A stretch of DNA of 41,290 nucleotides from a bacterium TMED217 (GTDB lineage: Bacteria; Fidelibacterota; Marinisomatia; Marinisomatales; UBA1611), in assembly GCA_002169695.1 (NCBI GenBank), contig NHJO01000010.1, positions 2,653 through 43,942 of the forward strand, written 5' to 3'. The notes below the pieces were generated by a model. The model ran no database searches, was not told where the DNA came from, and saw only the letters and a list, made by a program, of their open reading frames with translations. Made by a program: the position numbers and the translations under genes. Positions within the stretch are counted from its first letter, which is position 1. The number at the start of each line of letters is the position of its first letter. Shown here in pieces: positions 1 to 8,351 of this stretch.

Positions 1-633
1 GATAATGGAAAAACAATTAAAGGACTTTCTGCTATAGTACTATCTACTCAACATGATGAAGGTGTATCTCATAAAGAAATTTATGATGAGGTATTTAAGC
101 ACATCATTTCACCTATAGTTCCTAGTAATTGGATTACATCTGAAACAAAAATCTTTATTAACCCTACTGGAAATTTTGTTATTGGTGGTCCTGTTGGTGA
201 CTGCGGACTTACTGGAAGAAAAATTATAGTAGATACATATGGTGGAATGGCAAAACATGGTGGTGGTGCTTTTTCGGGAAAAGATCCATCTAAAGTAGAT
301 AGATCTGCCGCTTATGCATCACGATACGTTGCTAAAAATATAGTTGCAGCAGGACTAGCTGACTATTGTGAAATTCAAGTTTCATATGCTATAGGAGTAG
401 CTGAACCAACATCAATAAGCTTAGATACTTTTGGAACAGGAAAGATTTCAGAAAGAGAACTTACATCGTTGGTAGAAAAGCATTTTGATTTAAGACCTAA
501 AAGTCTCATAAATGCATTAAATCTAAAAAGACCAATTTATAGAGATACAGCAGCATATGGACATTTCGGTAGAAATGGAGATAATTTTACTTGGGAAAAA
601 ACAGATTTATCTGATATATTAAAGTCCAGTTAA
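1..633 (+). CDS. metK: S-adenosylmethionine synthase, C-terminal part (5' end outside window)
   Basis: Makes S-adenosylmethionine from methionine and ATP in the cytoplasm. The frame is open from base 1 and carries the STQHDE segment, the INPTG and VIGGP motifs, DCGLTGRKI, and the glycine-rich [19 protein letters not shown] block that holds phosphate and metal ligands. It ends in the usual [15 protein letters not shown] tail. About 210 of the family's usual 380-400 residues are visible. Translation from the ATG at 247 would cut through the catalytic domain, so that is not a real start. The next gene, ahcY, begins 24 nt downstream on the same strand and degrades the SAH left after SAM is used, which supports a methyl-cycle operon. 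The family call is very secure. Confidence 0.97.
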   Translation, partial: DNGKTIKGLSAIVLSTQHDEGVSHKEIYDEVFKHIISPIVPSNWITSETKIFINPTGNFVIGGPVGDCGLTGRKIIVDTYGGMAKHGGGAFSGKDPSKVDRSAAYASRYVAKNIVAAGLADYCEIQVSYAIGVAEPTSISLDTFGTGKISERELTSLVEKHFDLRPKSLINALNLKRPIYRDTAAYGHFGRNGDNFTWEKTDLSDILKSS

Positions 634-657
634 TGATAGTTAAATAGGGGAAAAATA

Positions 658-2154
658 ATGAGATTGGTAGAATTAAAAGGTAATAGTAATACTATAGAAA
701 AAAAAGTAACAAAAAATGATGGTCAAAGTATGAATAACGTAGTAGAAATTTTACCTAACAAAGTTAAAGATATGAGTCTTTCTAAATTAGGTAGATACCA
801 AATTGGTATATCTGAAAAAGAAATGCCAGGATTAATGTCTTTAAGAAAACAGTATTCAGACAAAAAGCCTTTAGCGGGATTTAGACTAACTGGATCTTTA
901 CATATGACCACAGAAACTGCTATTCTAATTGAAACATTAAAAGATCTTGGTGCTGATGTAAGATGGGCAAGTTGTAATATTTTTTCAACACAAGATGAAG
1001 CGGCAGCTGCAATTGCAGAAACTGGTACTCCGGTGTATGCATGGAAAGGTGAAACTTTAGAAGAATATTGGGATTGTACATTACAAGCTCTTACATTTGA
1101 CGGTAATTTAGGTCCAAACTTAATCGTAGATGATGGTGGAGATGCAACGCTTCTTATTCACAAGGGATATGAGTTAGAGAATTATTTTAATGAAAATGGT
1201 AATTATCCTGAAATAACTACAACAAATCCTGAAGAATTAGTAGTTGAAAATCTTATTAGAAAAGTACATAAACTGAATGGAAATCATTGGCATAGTATTG
1301 TTCCCGATATTATTGGTGTTTCAGAAGAAACAACCACTGGTGTTGCACGCTTAGTACAAATGGAGCAAGAAGAAAAACTTCTTTTTTCTGCTTTTAATGT
1401 TAATGATTCAGCAACTAAATCAAAATTTGACAATCTTTATGGTTGTCGAGAATCATTAGCAGATGGTATTAAACGCTCTACTGAAGTTATGTTAGCTGGT
1501 AAAACTGTTGTAGTATGTGGCTATGGAGATGTTGGTAAAGGTTGTGCTCAATCTATGAAATCATACGGATGTAAAGTAATTATCACTGAAATAGACCCAA
1601 TATGTGCATTACAGGCAGCGATGGAAGGTTTCGAAGTCCGAACATTGAAAAGTGTACTTCACAAAGGTCATCTTTTTGTAACAACTACAGGAAATAAAGA
1701 CATCATCACCCTTGAAGACATGAGACTAATGAGAGATCAAGCTATAGTTTGTAATATTGGCCATTTTGATAATGAAATACAAGTTGATGCTTTAAATGAA
1801 TCAGATGCAAAGAGAGAACAAATTAAACCTCAATATGATCGATATACTTTTCCTGATGGTAATGAAATATTTCTTTTAGCAGAAGGAAGATTAGTTAATC
1901 TAGGATGTGCTACTGGACATGCAAGTTTTGTTATGTCAACATCATTTGCAAACCAGGTATTGGCACAGCTATTCTTAGCTAAAGAGAAACCTGAAGTTGG
2001 ACTATATAATCTTCCCAAAGAATTAGATGAAGAAGTTGCGAGACTGCATTTGAAACATCTTGATGCGGACTTAACAGTCTTAACGAATGATCAGGCAGAC
2101 TACATTGGTGTCAAAGTTGAAGGACCATTTAAGAAAGATGAATATCGATATTAA
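658..2154 (+). CDS. ahcY: Adenosylhomocysteinase (SAH hydrolase)
   Basis: Splits S-adenosylhomocysteine to adenosine and homocysteine with bound NAD, completing the SAM cycle started by metK just upstream. Visible features are the substrate-domain SLHMTTETA and [13 protein letters not shown] blocks, the NAD-binding GYGDVGKG loop at residues 288-295, the bacterial-type insertion of about 40 residues after the LIHKGYE segment, and the C-terminal FKKDEYRY with its conserved Lys and Tyr. At 498 residues it is longer than the usual 430-475. About 24 residues come before the MNNVVEIL segment, where an internal ATG (730) could also serve. The first ATG was chosen because GGGG (647-650) lies 7 nt upstream. 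The 3' end overlaps gmhA by 17 nt. Confidence 0.97.
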   Translation: MRLVELKGNSNTIEKKVTKNDGQSMNNVVEILPNKVKDMSLSKLGRYQIGISEKEMPGLMSLRKQYSDKKPLAGFRLTGSLHMTTETAILIETLKDLGADVRWASCNIFSTQDEAAAAIAETGTPVYAWKGETLEEYWDCTLQALTFDGNLGPNLIVDDGGDATLLIHKGYELENYFNENGNYPEITTTNPEELVVENLIRKVHKLNGNHWHSIVPDIIGVSEETTTGVARLVQMEQEEKLLFSAFNVNDSATKSKFDNLYGCRESLADGIKRSTEVMLAGKTVVVCGYGDVGKGCAQSMKSYGCKVIITEIDPICALQAAMEGFEVRTLKSVLHKGHLFVTTTGNKDIITLEDMRLMRDQAIVCNIGHFDNEIQVDALNESDAKREQIKPQYDRYTFPDGNEIFLLAEGRLVNLGCATGHASFVMSTSFANQVLAQLFLAKEKPEVGLYNLPKELDEEVARLHLKHLDADLTVLTNDQADYIGVKVEGPFKKDEYRY

Positions 2155-2698
2155 AGATATTATAAATGAACACATTCTTACTGCTAACAATCTTCTTGAT
2201 GATAGCGATCTTATTAAAGAGATTTGTTCTCTATCTTTAAAAACAATTCAAAAAGGAAATACTATTTTATTATGCGGTAATGGTGGTAGTGCCAGCGACA
2301 GTATTCATATATCATCTGAACTAGTTGGAAAATTTGAAAAAGAACGAAAAGCTCTTCCTTCAATATCTTTATCATCTAACCCTTCTAACTTAACTGCAAT
2401 TGCTAATGATTTTGGATTTGAGAATATTTTTTCAAGACAAATTGAAGCTATTGGAAAAAAGGGTGACTTATTAATTGCAATCTCAACATCAGGAAATAGC
2501 AAAAATATAATCAATGCGATTGATTGTGCAATATTAAGGGAATTGAATGTTGTAGCATTCACCGGTCGAGATGGTGGGCAAATTAATCAAATGGATTGTA
2601 TCAAACTTAAAATACCTAATGATAATGTCGCGAGAATACAGGAGATGCATATTCTCATAGGACATATTATTTCAAAGTATATTGAAGAAAATATCTAG
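2138..2698 (+). CDS. gmhA: Sedoheptulose-7-phosphate isomerase (phosphoheptose isomerase)
   Basis: SIS-domain isomerase converting sedoheptulose 7-phosphate to D-glycero-D-manno-heptose 7-phosphate, the first committed step to LPS heptose. It shows the GmhA pattern: CGNGGSAS (47-53), an SSEL segment with a catalytic-type Glu at 61, [33 protein letters not shown] (116-121), and Q168 and H176 spaced as in known GmhA. The length of 186 residues is normal. The frame opens at 2087, but the family N-terminus matches the ATG at 2138, which gives a 17-nt overlap with ahcY. The stop lies 1 nt from the convergent transaldolase stop. A second, divergent SIS protein is encoded at 3407-4003. Confidence 0.9.
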   Translation: MNIDIKDIINEHILTANNLLDDSDLIKEICSLSLKTIQKGNTILLCGNGGSASDSIHISSELVGKFEKERKALPSISLSSNPSNLTAIANDFGFENIFSRQIEAIGKKGDLLIAISTSGNSKNIINAIDCAILRELNVVAFTGRDGGQINQMDCIKLKIPNDNVARIQEMHILIGHIISKYIEENI

Positions 2699-2699
2699 T

Positions 2700-3410
2700 C
2701 TATATAGAAAAACCAGATTTCTTGGCATCCTCATAAAACATTTTTACAGTTTCTAAAGAGAACTCATCTAAATCTTTTCCAAAATCTTTATGATAGGCAT
2801 TAATGAGCGAGAAAGGAACGGTAATTATGTCGGTATTGGTTCTTGAAGCTTCAACAATATTAAAAATTTCGCGAGTACTTGCCCATAGAGTTTCTACTAA
2901 AGGATGTTCTTTTGTTAATTCAGCTGCGAATTGCATTGTTGGTTCTGGATCTTGTCCAACATTTGCTATCCTACCAGCAAAAATTGATATAATAGAGCTA
3001 ACATTAGGATTTAATGCACCATAAACTTTTTCAATATGTTCGTGAGTAAATAGAGCTGTGGCATTCACTTTAACACCTTCATTACTAAGCTTATGTATCA
3101 GATCATATGTTGGCTCAGATTTAGTATTAGTTACGGGAATTTTTACCCAAACATTATCACCCAAATCTCTTAAAATTAATGCCTGCCTGTACATTTCATC
3201 CAAATTATCAGAAAAAACCTCAAATGATATTGACTTTTCTTTAACATGCGACAAGACTTCTTTAGCGAAGGCTAAGTAGTCTGTGATTCCAAGTCTAGCC
3301 ATAAGTGTTGGGTTTGTTGTAAAACCGTCAATGAAGTTATCTTTAGACATTTTTATTATTTCATTAATATCTGCCCCATCTGCATAAATTTTAATTCCTA
3401 AATCATTCAT
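2700..3410 (-). CDS. Transaldolase / fructose-6-phosphate aldolase-like protein
   Basis: Class I (Schiff-base) aldolase of the TalC/FSA/MipB type, 236 residues, matching the short-transaldolase family. TTNPT (31-35) and VKIPVTN, with the probable Schiff-base Lys at 90, are both present, followed by NATALFTHEH, FAGRIANVGQDP and a TVPFSLI strand. The start at 3410 overlaps the upstream SIS stop in an ATGA arrangement, suggesting translational coupling; an ATG 15 nt further upstream is possible but less likely. It is the last gene of the minus-strand block. Next to SIS isomerases and a heptose-phosphate kinase, it plausibly supplies or remodels sedoheptulose 7-phosphate or a related ketose phosphate. 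The actual substrate is inferred, not shown. Confidence 0.85.
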   Translation of the reverse strand: MNDLGIKIYADGADINEIIKMSKDNFIDGFTTNPTLMARLGITDYLAFAKEVLSHVKEKSISFEVFSDNLDEMYRQALILRDLGDNVWVKIPVTNTKSEPTYDLIHKLSNEGVKVNATALFTHEHIEKVYGALNPNVSSIISIFAGRIANVGQDPEPTMQFAAELTKEHPLVETLWASTREIFNIVEASRTNTDIITVPFSLINAYHKDFGKDLDEFSLETVKMFYEDAKKSGFSI

Positions 3411-4003
3411 TTTACTGACTCCCATTTCATTTCATTAACTAATAATAGTGGATGTGCAACCAATAAATGCCAGACAACAGCTTGAAAAGCTTCAGTGTGA
3501 GGTGTAATATTTGCTTCATTTACCGTAGGAACTACAATACATTCATTAGCTACTTGCGCAGTATATCCTCCATCACGACCTACAACACCACAAATTTTGG
3601 ATCCAATCTCTTTAGCGAGTTTAAGTGATTGGAGAATATTAACACTAATATTCTTTTCTAGATTTCCTCCCCCCACAGAGAACACAAATAGCATATCTTT
3701 TTTACTTAATCGAGAACCTTTTAACCAATTAACATAACATGTGTCCCAACCATCATCATTTACTCTTGCTGTAAGCTCAGACACATTATCAGTTGGTGCA
3801 TAGCTTTCAATTCCACATATTTTACGGAAATCATTGACAGCATGTCCTGCATGCCCAGCCCCTCCACCAACACCTAAAAAGAAAATTCGGCCCTGATCTT
3901 GCCTAACAGAATTAATTATTTCAGCCATTTTTTCAATTTTATTAGGATCTATTGAATTACAAATTTCTATACATTCTTCTAAGTATGTCTTTGAAAAGTT
4001 CAT
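3407..4003 (-). CDS. SIS-domain sugar-phosphate isomerase, divergent GmhA-like
   Basis: A 198-residue SIS protein of the phosphoheptose-isomerase branch. The glycine-rich phosphate loop reads GVGGGAGHAGH (44-54) where GmhA has GNGGSA, and the second loop is SVGGGN (109-114) instead of STSGNS. A TPHTEAFQ segment with E171 and H179 sits where GmhA has its catalytic Gln and His. These changes suggest a related but different sugar phosphate from that of the gmhA at 2138-2698. GGAGT lies 4 nt before the ATG. It is translationally coupled to the transaldolase through a 4-nt overlap, and 71 nt separate it from the sugar transferase upstream in the operon. The precise substrate is unknown. Confidence 0.85.
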   Translation of the reverse strand: MNFSKTYLEECIEICNSIDPNKIEKMAEIINSVRQDQGRIFFLGVGGGAGHAGHAVNDFRKICGIESYAPTDNVSELTARVNDDGWDTCYVNWLKGSRLSKKDMLFVFSVGGGNLEKNISVNILQSLKLAKEIGSKICGVVGRDGGYTAQVANECIVVPTVNEANITPHTEAFQAVVWHLLVAHPLLLVNEMKWESVK

Positions 4004-4074
4004 TTTACTCCAGTTTATAATTTTTAATACAGAATGTTACTATTTTTTATTTTAATAAGTAAATTTAATTTTAA

Positions 4075-4707
4075 CTATTTACCTGAGCCCTTAAAAACTA
4101 CAATAATTGTTTTAAAAAAAATCTTGGTGTCTAGCCATAAAGACCAATTATCTATATACTCTAAATCTAAATTTACCCACTCATCAAAGCTTGCTATATC
4201 ATTTCTTCCTCTTATTTGCCAAAGACAAGAAATCCCTGGAACTACACTTAGTTTCCTGTAGTGCCAATCTTTATAATTGGGAAATTCATTAAAACCAGCA
4301 GGTCTCGGTCCAATAAAACTCATATCTCCTTTTAAAACAGAGAAAATTTGTGGCAACTCATCTAAACTAAACTTTCTTAATACATGACCAATATTAGTTA
4401 TTCTAGGATCATTTTCCATCTTAAAAACTGGGCCATCCATTTCATTTGATGCTTCTAATTTTTCTTTTTCAAGATCAGCAAATCTATGCATGGTTCTGAA
4501 TTTATAACCTATGAATCTTTTTCCTTGAATACCATGAACATTCCAGGCGTAGAAGATTGGAAGACCGTTAAATAATCCAACTAAAAGAGCTATTAGTATA
4601 AATATAGGCCCTAAAAAAATCAATAAAGCGAGTGAGAATACAATATCGAGAAATCTTTTGACTCCATAATAAAGAAATCTATTTGTTATTTTATTTTTCT
4701 CAATCAT
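4075..4707 (-). CDS. Undecaprenyl-phosphate sugar phosphotransferase (initiating transferase)
   Basis: Transfers a sugar 1-phosphate from a nucleotide sugar to undecaprenyl phosphate at the inner membrane, starting a repeat unit. It is a 210-residue minimal form like PglC/WcaJ C-terminal domains, with one hydrophobic segment (about 22-46) followed by KFRTMH (69-74), DELPQ (116-120) containing the catalytic Asp-Glu pair, GDMSFIGPRP (127-136) and PGISCLWQIRGR. There is no N-terminal multi-helix domain. The ATG overlaps the stop of the GmhB-like gene by 4 nt. Which sugar it transfers cannot be read from the sequence; the surrounding heptose and uronic-acid genes provide the candidates. Confidence 0.93.
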   Translation of the reverse strand: MIEKNKITNRFLYYGVKRFLDIVFSLALLIFLGPIFILIALLVGLFNGLPIFYAWNVHGIQGKRFIGYKFRTMHRFADLEKEKLEASNEMDGPVFKMENDPRITNIGHVLRKFSLDELPQIFSVLKGDMSFIGPRPAGFNEFPNYKDWHYRKLSVVPGISCLWQIRGRNDIASFDEWVNLDLEYIDNWSLWLDTKIFFKTIIVVFKGSGK

Positions 4708-5231
4708 ATCTTACTAATAATGATATTTTTAATATCATTTAGGCTATTAACTTTAAGTGGGTAGTTTAGTTCTTTATTATGACTACGTGAAACTAAAATA
4801 AAAGAAACATTGGCATTGTTGGCACAATCTCTATCTGCAACAGAGTCACCAACAAAAAAACTTTTAGAAAAATCAATTTTCCATTTCTCTTTTGCATCTA
4901 ACAACATCCTTGGAGAAGGTTTTTTACTTCCATTCTTAGACACTTTGCTATCAAATGAATAATATATTTCGTCAATATGTAATTTTTTATTTATTGCTAT
5001 ATCTATTTTATTTAGCTCTTTTATAGACATTTTTTTTCTTGATATATCTGGTTGATTTGATACAATAAAAATTAAATATTTATTTTCTATTAAGAAGTCA
5101 ACACATGTCTTTATGTCATCGTAAAAATCAAATTCATTAAATGTTCTAGGAGAAAAAAACCCCCCATCTCTTAATACGAGCTTATTGATGACTCCATCTC
5201 TATCAAAAAAAATTGCTTTATTATTATACAT
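4704..5231 (-). CDS. HAD phosphatase, GmhB-like (heptose 1,7-bisphosphate 7-phosphatase type)
   Basis: HAD-IIIA phosphatase of 175 residues resembling D,D-heptose 1,7-bisphosphate phosphatase. It has FFDRDGVIN (Asp10 nucleophile, Asp12 acid/base), SNQ (58-60), KKPSPRM (103-109) and FVGDSVADRD (metal Asp129 and Asp133). The zinc-binding Cys/His loop that typical GmhB proteins carry just before the RKPxPGM motif is absent: the stretch at about 86-103 contains no Cys or His. It may therefore be a zinc-less relative or act on another sugar phosphate. The start overlaps the Gfo/Idh/MocA gene by 8 nt. In this operon it would remove the 7-phosphate after the GHMP kinase step, which is an inference from context. 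Confidence 0.85.
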   Translation of the reverse strand: MYNNKAIFFDRDGVINKLVLRDGGFFSPRTFNEFDFYDDIKTCVDFLIENKYLIFIVSNQPDISRKKMSIKELNKIDIAINKKLHIDEIYYSFDSKVSKNGSKKPSPRMLLDAKEKWKIDFSKSFFVGDSVADRDCANNANVSFILVSRSHNKELNYPLKVNSLNDIKNIIISKI

Positions 5232-6207
5232 CTACTGGTTGATTTTTTTTACTAGAGGTATATATAGCATCTACGACTATGTTGGCTTGATAGCCGTTAT
5301 CAAATTGTTCTTTTTTAAGAATTAATTCTTTAAAAAATTTCCATTCTTTCTTCCAAGAGTTATCATTTTCAGAAAAAGAAAAATTTTGTATTTCTGGTAT
5401 TCCACCTTTCAAATTTCTAATACCCAAAGTAAGTTTTTCTTCTCCATAAGAACCTCCTAGTCCATTAATGCTTAGGAAGCCATTAGAGCCATAGATATTA
5501 AATTCAAACTTATTTTTCCAATATATCCATCCTACAGAAAATAATAAGTTACTATTATCTTCATATAGTAACATAAAAGATGCAGAATCTTCTACTTTGG
5601 ATTTCCAAGCTAATTTTCCTGTAGTTCCAAATACCTTATTAGGCATTCCTTTAAATAAAAGGGCTAAATCAATCAAATGTACTCCCTGATCTAACAATTC
5701 TCCACCTCCACTTAAAGCTGGATTCATTCTCCACTCTTCCTCCATTCCCGGCCTACCTCCGTGACCATAGTGGCCATGTATATGCAAAACATTTCCTATC
5801 TTATTACTATCAATCAAGTCTTTTGCTTTTAAGATAGAGGGATGAAACCGATGATTGAATCCAGTATATAATATCTTATTATTTTTCTTTGCACACTCTG
5901 TAATTTCTTTACTTTCAACGACATTTTTCCCTAGTGGTTTTTCAGATAGTACATGTTTCTTGCTATTTAATGCTTTAATAGCAATTTCTTTAATCAAGTA
6001 GTTTGGTGTGGAAATAATAATAATATCAATATCTTTATTATTGATAATATCGTTATAGTTATTCGTAAAATTTGCATTTACTTTCTTAGCCAAATTCTTG
6101 GCTTGATTATTGTTGGTGTCACATACAATATGGATATTCTCTGATGGAATACTTAAGGCTCTTTTTTCTCCAATTAAACCACAACCAATAATAGCAACAT
6201 TCATCAT
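5224..6207 (-). CDS. Gfo/Idh/MocA-family oxidoreductase
   Basis: NAD(P)-dependent sugar dehydrogenase or reductase. It begins MNVAIIGCGLIGEKR, a Rossmann GxGxxG, and continues with the NYLIKE and SEKPLGKN (Lys-Pro) motifs of the family and the GGGELLDQGVHLID segment with its catalytic-type Asp and His. The frame is open 138 nt further upstream, but that stretch lies inside the SDR gene in another phase and has no family match. The tandem ATGs at 6207 and 6204, one base after the SDR stop, are the natural start. About 327 residues is normal. It probably oxidises or reduces a sugar nucleotide or sugar intermediate together with the adjacent SDR; the substrate is unknown. Confidence 0.88.
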   Translation of the reverse strand: MMNVAIIGCGLIGEKRALSIPSENIHIVCDTNNNQAKNLAKKVNANFTNNYNDIINNKDIDIIIISTPNYLIKEIAIKALNSKKHVLSEKPLGKNVVESKEITECAKKNNKILYTGFNHRFHPSILKAKDLIDSNKIGNVLHIHGHYGHGGRPGMEEEWRMNPALSGGGELLDQGVHLIDLALLFKGMPNKVFGTTGKLAWKSKVEDSASFMLLYEDNSNLLFSVGWIYWKNKFEFNIYGSNGFLSINGLGGSYGEEKLTLGIRNLKGGIPEIQNFSFSENDNSWKKEWKFFKELILKKEQFDNGYQANIVVDAIYTSSKKNQPVDV

Positions 6208-6208
6208 A

Positions 6209-7066
6209 TTAAGATTTGTTTGTAAAAAATTTTTCGTCAATTCTACGTAAGGTTGCAAAATCATTATCAGATTTAAGCTTTTCTTGAAAAAAATCCTCTT
6301 TCCAAGGATCCCAAGGAGCTGATATAAATTTCCCATTAATACCATTGGAGCTATCAGAAAGTAAGAATACAGTTAAGTCAGCTGCTTTCTCTGGAGGAAT
6401 TCCGCCTTCTTTCATCTGTTTTTTAGTATTATCGTAAAAATTAGATCCTACTACACTAGAGCCAGTGCTTATAGTTTGATCGTGCAATCTAGTAATAACA
6501 AAACCTGGAGCTACAGAATTAATATCAAATTTATTATCTTTAAGCTCTATTGAAAAATTCTCAGTAAACCTAACAATTGCAGCCTTACTTGAAGCGTATG
6601 CAGAATAGTTAGGAAAAGGAGAAGCTGCTCCTCCTCCAGAAAAATTTACTATTTTTTTATTGCTTTTAGATTTTAGTAGTGGTGCTATAGCACTGCACAT
6701 ATATACTGTACCAAGCAAATTTATATTAATAGCTTTAGTAAAATCTTCCATATTTACGTTTGTTGTTTTTCCTATCGGGCCATAAATCCCAGCGCAATTA
6801 ACTATTCCATCAATATCTAAATTTTTATCTTTAATCCATTCAGCAAAAACATTTACAGCTTTTAAATCGCTAACATCTAATGAATATGCTAAATGATTCT
6901 TGTCAGATATAGAACATATCTTTTTTAAAGAGCTATTCAAATCATTTTGGTTACGAGCTACAATAATTACTTCAGCTCCTTGCATGGCGCATGCCTTCGC
7001 AACTGCAAAACCAATTCCTAGACTACCACCTGTAACTATTATTTTTTTTGATTTTAATTCATTCAT
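6209..7066 (-). CDS. Short-chain dehydrogenase/reductase (SDR)
   Basis: Classical SDR of 285 residues with TGGSLGIG (12-19), a CAGIYGP segment corresponding to NAG, Ser143, and the catalytic YASSK (Tyr157, Lys161). The C-terminus extends about 40 residues beyond a typical 245-residue SDR and is rich in charged and aromatic residues (PWDPWKEDFFQEKL), which may form a substrate lid or contact a partner. Translation is supported by a perfect AGGAGG 5 nt before the ATG, lying inside the upstream gene, whose end it overlaps by 8 nt. It sits between a nucleotide-sugar dehydrogenase and a Gfo/Idh/MocA enzyme, so a role in modified-sugar synthesis is likely. The substrate cannot be inferred. Confidence 0.88.
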   Translation of the reverse strand: MNELKSKKIIVTGGSLGIGFAVAKACAMQGAEVIIVARNQNDLNSSLKKICSISDKNHLAYSLDVSDLKAVNVFAEWIKDKNLDIDGIVNCAGIYGPIGKTTNVNMEDFTKAININLLGTVYMCSAIAPLLKSKSNKKIVNFSGGGAASPFPNYSAYASSKAAIVRFTENFSIELKDNKFDINSVAPGFVITRLHDQTISTGSSVVGSNFYDNTKKQMKEGGIPPEKAADLTVFLLSDSSNGINGKFISAPWDPWKEDFFQEKLKSDNDFATLRRIDEKFFTNKS

Positions 7067-8351
7067 TATTACCTCCTAATGAATAATAAGTTATTTTATT
7101 TTCTTTAATTATTTTTCCATCAAGAAAATTTTTAGTATCAAATATAATTGGTGTTTTCATTTTTTCTTTAATTATATCCCAATCTAAATGTTTAAACTCT
7201 TCCCATTCAGTAAGTAAAATAAGAAGATCTACATCAGATGAAACATCGTCAACGTCTTTTGCAATTATAAACTTTGGTTCAGAATTTAATTCTGTATAAT
7301 CAGCCTTAGGATCAAAAACCTTAACACTTATTTTTTCTTTCATAAGTAGATTAACTATTTCTAATGGCAAACTACGTCTTAATGTGCTTGTACCTGGTTT
7401 GTAAGTCAAGCCAAGTATACCAACAGTTTTTTCTTTTTCATTGCGAAGAAGTTTAACAATTTTTTTAGTAATAATAGTCTTTCTTTCAAGATTTGCTTTA
7501 TGGATATGGCCAAATAAATTAGCATGACCTGATTTTTTTGTATTAAAATCATCTAACACTTTTAAATCTCGACCTAATGTACCTCCAGAAAACCCAATAC
7601 CTGGAGATAGGTATGCTTTTTTACCTATTCTTATATCTGATTTCATCCCATTTACAACATCATTAATATTTGCGCCAGATTCTTCACAAATATCAGAGAG
7701 GTTGTTAGCAAAAACAACACTAAGCGCTAGAAAAGAGTTTATTCCATGCTTTACTACCTCTGAACTTTCAATATTCATTGTTAATATATTATCCGTTATA
7801 CTTTCTAAAAAAGACAAGCATCTTCTTTCAGTTTCTTTATTTGAAGTACCAAGTATTATTCTTCCAGGATTAAGATAGCATTCTATAGCTTCTCCTAATC
7901 TTAAATTTTCAGGAGAGTAAGCAAGATTGAGAGTATTATTTTTTTTAATTAATATTTTTTCAAGATTTGAGCAATAACCGACTGGCGATTGTGAGCTAAC
8001 AATAAGTATGGAGTTATCCTTCATAATGCTTGCTACATCATCAACTGATTTCTCTAATATTGTTACATCGCAAGAATCATTATTATCTACCGGTGTATCA
8101 TATGACAGTAAAATGAAATCACAATCATTGAGTGCTTCTATATTATTAGAAAAATTTAAAGTATTATTTTTTAGCCCATAATTGATAGTTTTATTGAGAT
8201 TAGGTTCAAAAACTGGTGAAATGCCATTTAATAAATCATCTACTCGGCTTTTTTCGTAGTCGAAACCTACAACTTCATATCCTAACTTTGACCAAGAAGC
8301 ACAAAGAACACTACCTAAATGCCAAAGCCCTATAACTCCAACCTTTTTCAT
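7059..8351 (-). CDS. UDP-glucose/GDP-mannose dehydrogenase-family protein lacking the catalytic Cys
   Basis: 430 residues with all three domains of the nucleotide-sugar dehydrogenase family. The N-terminal NAD domain reads IGLWHLG, so Trp10 replaces the second Gly of GxGxxG. The central dimer helix has SEVVKHGINSFLA, with Lys201 and Asn205 at the expected catalytic places. The C-terminal UDP-binding domain has GLTYKPGTSTLRRS and VKVFDPKA. The block normally written GFGGSCFPKD reads GFSGGTLGRD (253-262), so the cysteine that forms the thioester is Thr258. A normal four-electron oxidation to a uronic acid is therefore unlikely; a two-electron or other redox step is possible. The start overlaps the GHMP kinase stop by 4 nt. 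Confidence 0.9.
   Translation of the reverse strand: MKKVGVIGLWHLGSVLCASWSKLGYEVVGFDYEKSRVDDLLNGISPVFEPNLNKTINYGLKNNTLNFSNNIEALNDCDFILLSYDTPVDNNDSCDVTILEKSVDDVASIMKDNSILIVSSQSPVGYCSNLEKILIKKNNTLNLAYSPENLRLGEAIECYLNPGRIILGTSNKETERRCLSFLESITDNILTMNIESSEVVKHGINSFLALSVVFANNLSDICEESGANINDVVNGMKSDIRIGKKAYLSPGIGFSGGTLGRDLKVLDDFNTKKSGHANLFGHIHKANLERKTIITKKIVKLLRNEKEKTVGILGLTYKPGTSTLRRSLPLEIVNLLMKEKISVKVFDPKADYTELNSEPKFIIAKDVDDVSSDVDLLILLTEWEEFKHLDWDIIKEKMKTPIIFDTKNFLDGKIIKENKITYYSLGGNNE
7072..7077 (-). promoter_or_regulatory. Strong Shine-Dalgarno AGGAGG inside an upstream gene
   Basis: A perfect AGGAGG on the minus strand lies 5 nt before the SDR ATG (7066), within the 3' end of the nucleotide-sugar dehydrogenase gene, so the SDR can be initiated independently of coupling. 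It also shows that this organism uses Shine-Dalgarno initiation. Confidence 0.85.

Noticed and set aside
2087-2137. Upstream start for gmhA
   Set aside because: It would add 17 residues within ahcY with no family match; the ATG at 2138 fits the GmhA N-terminus.
4034-4261. Plus-strand open frame opposite the sugar transferase
   Set aside because: It mirrors a well-supported gene on the minus strand and has no recognisable motif; similar antisense frames at 2803-3279, 19880-20125 and 37447-37725 were dropped for the same reason.
6208-6345. N-terminal extension of the Gfo/Idh/MocA gene
   Set aside because: The frame is open, but the residues there do not match the family, the stretch lies inside the SDR gene, and the Rossmann motif starts directly at the tandem ATGs at 6207/6204.
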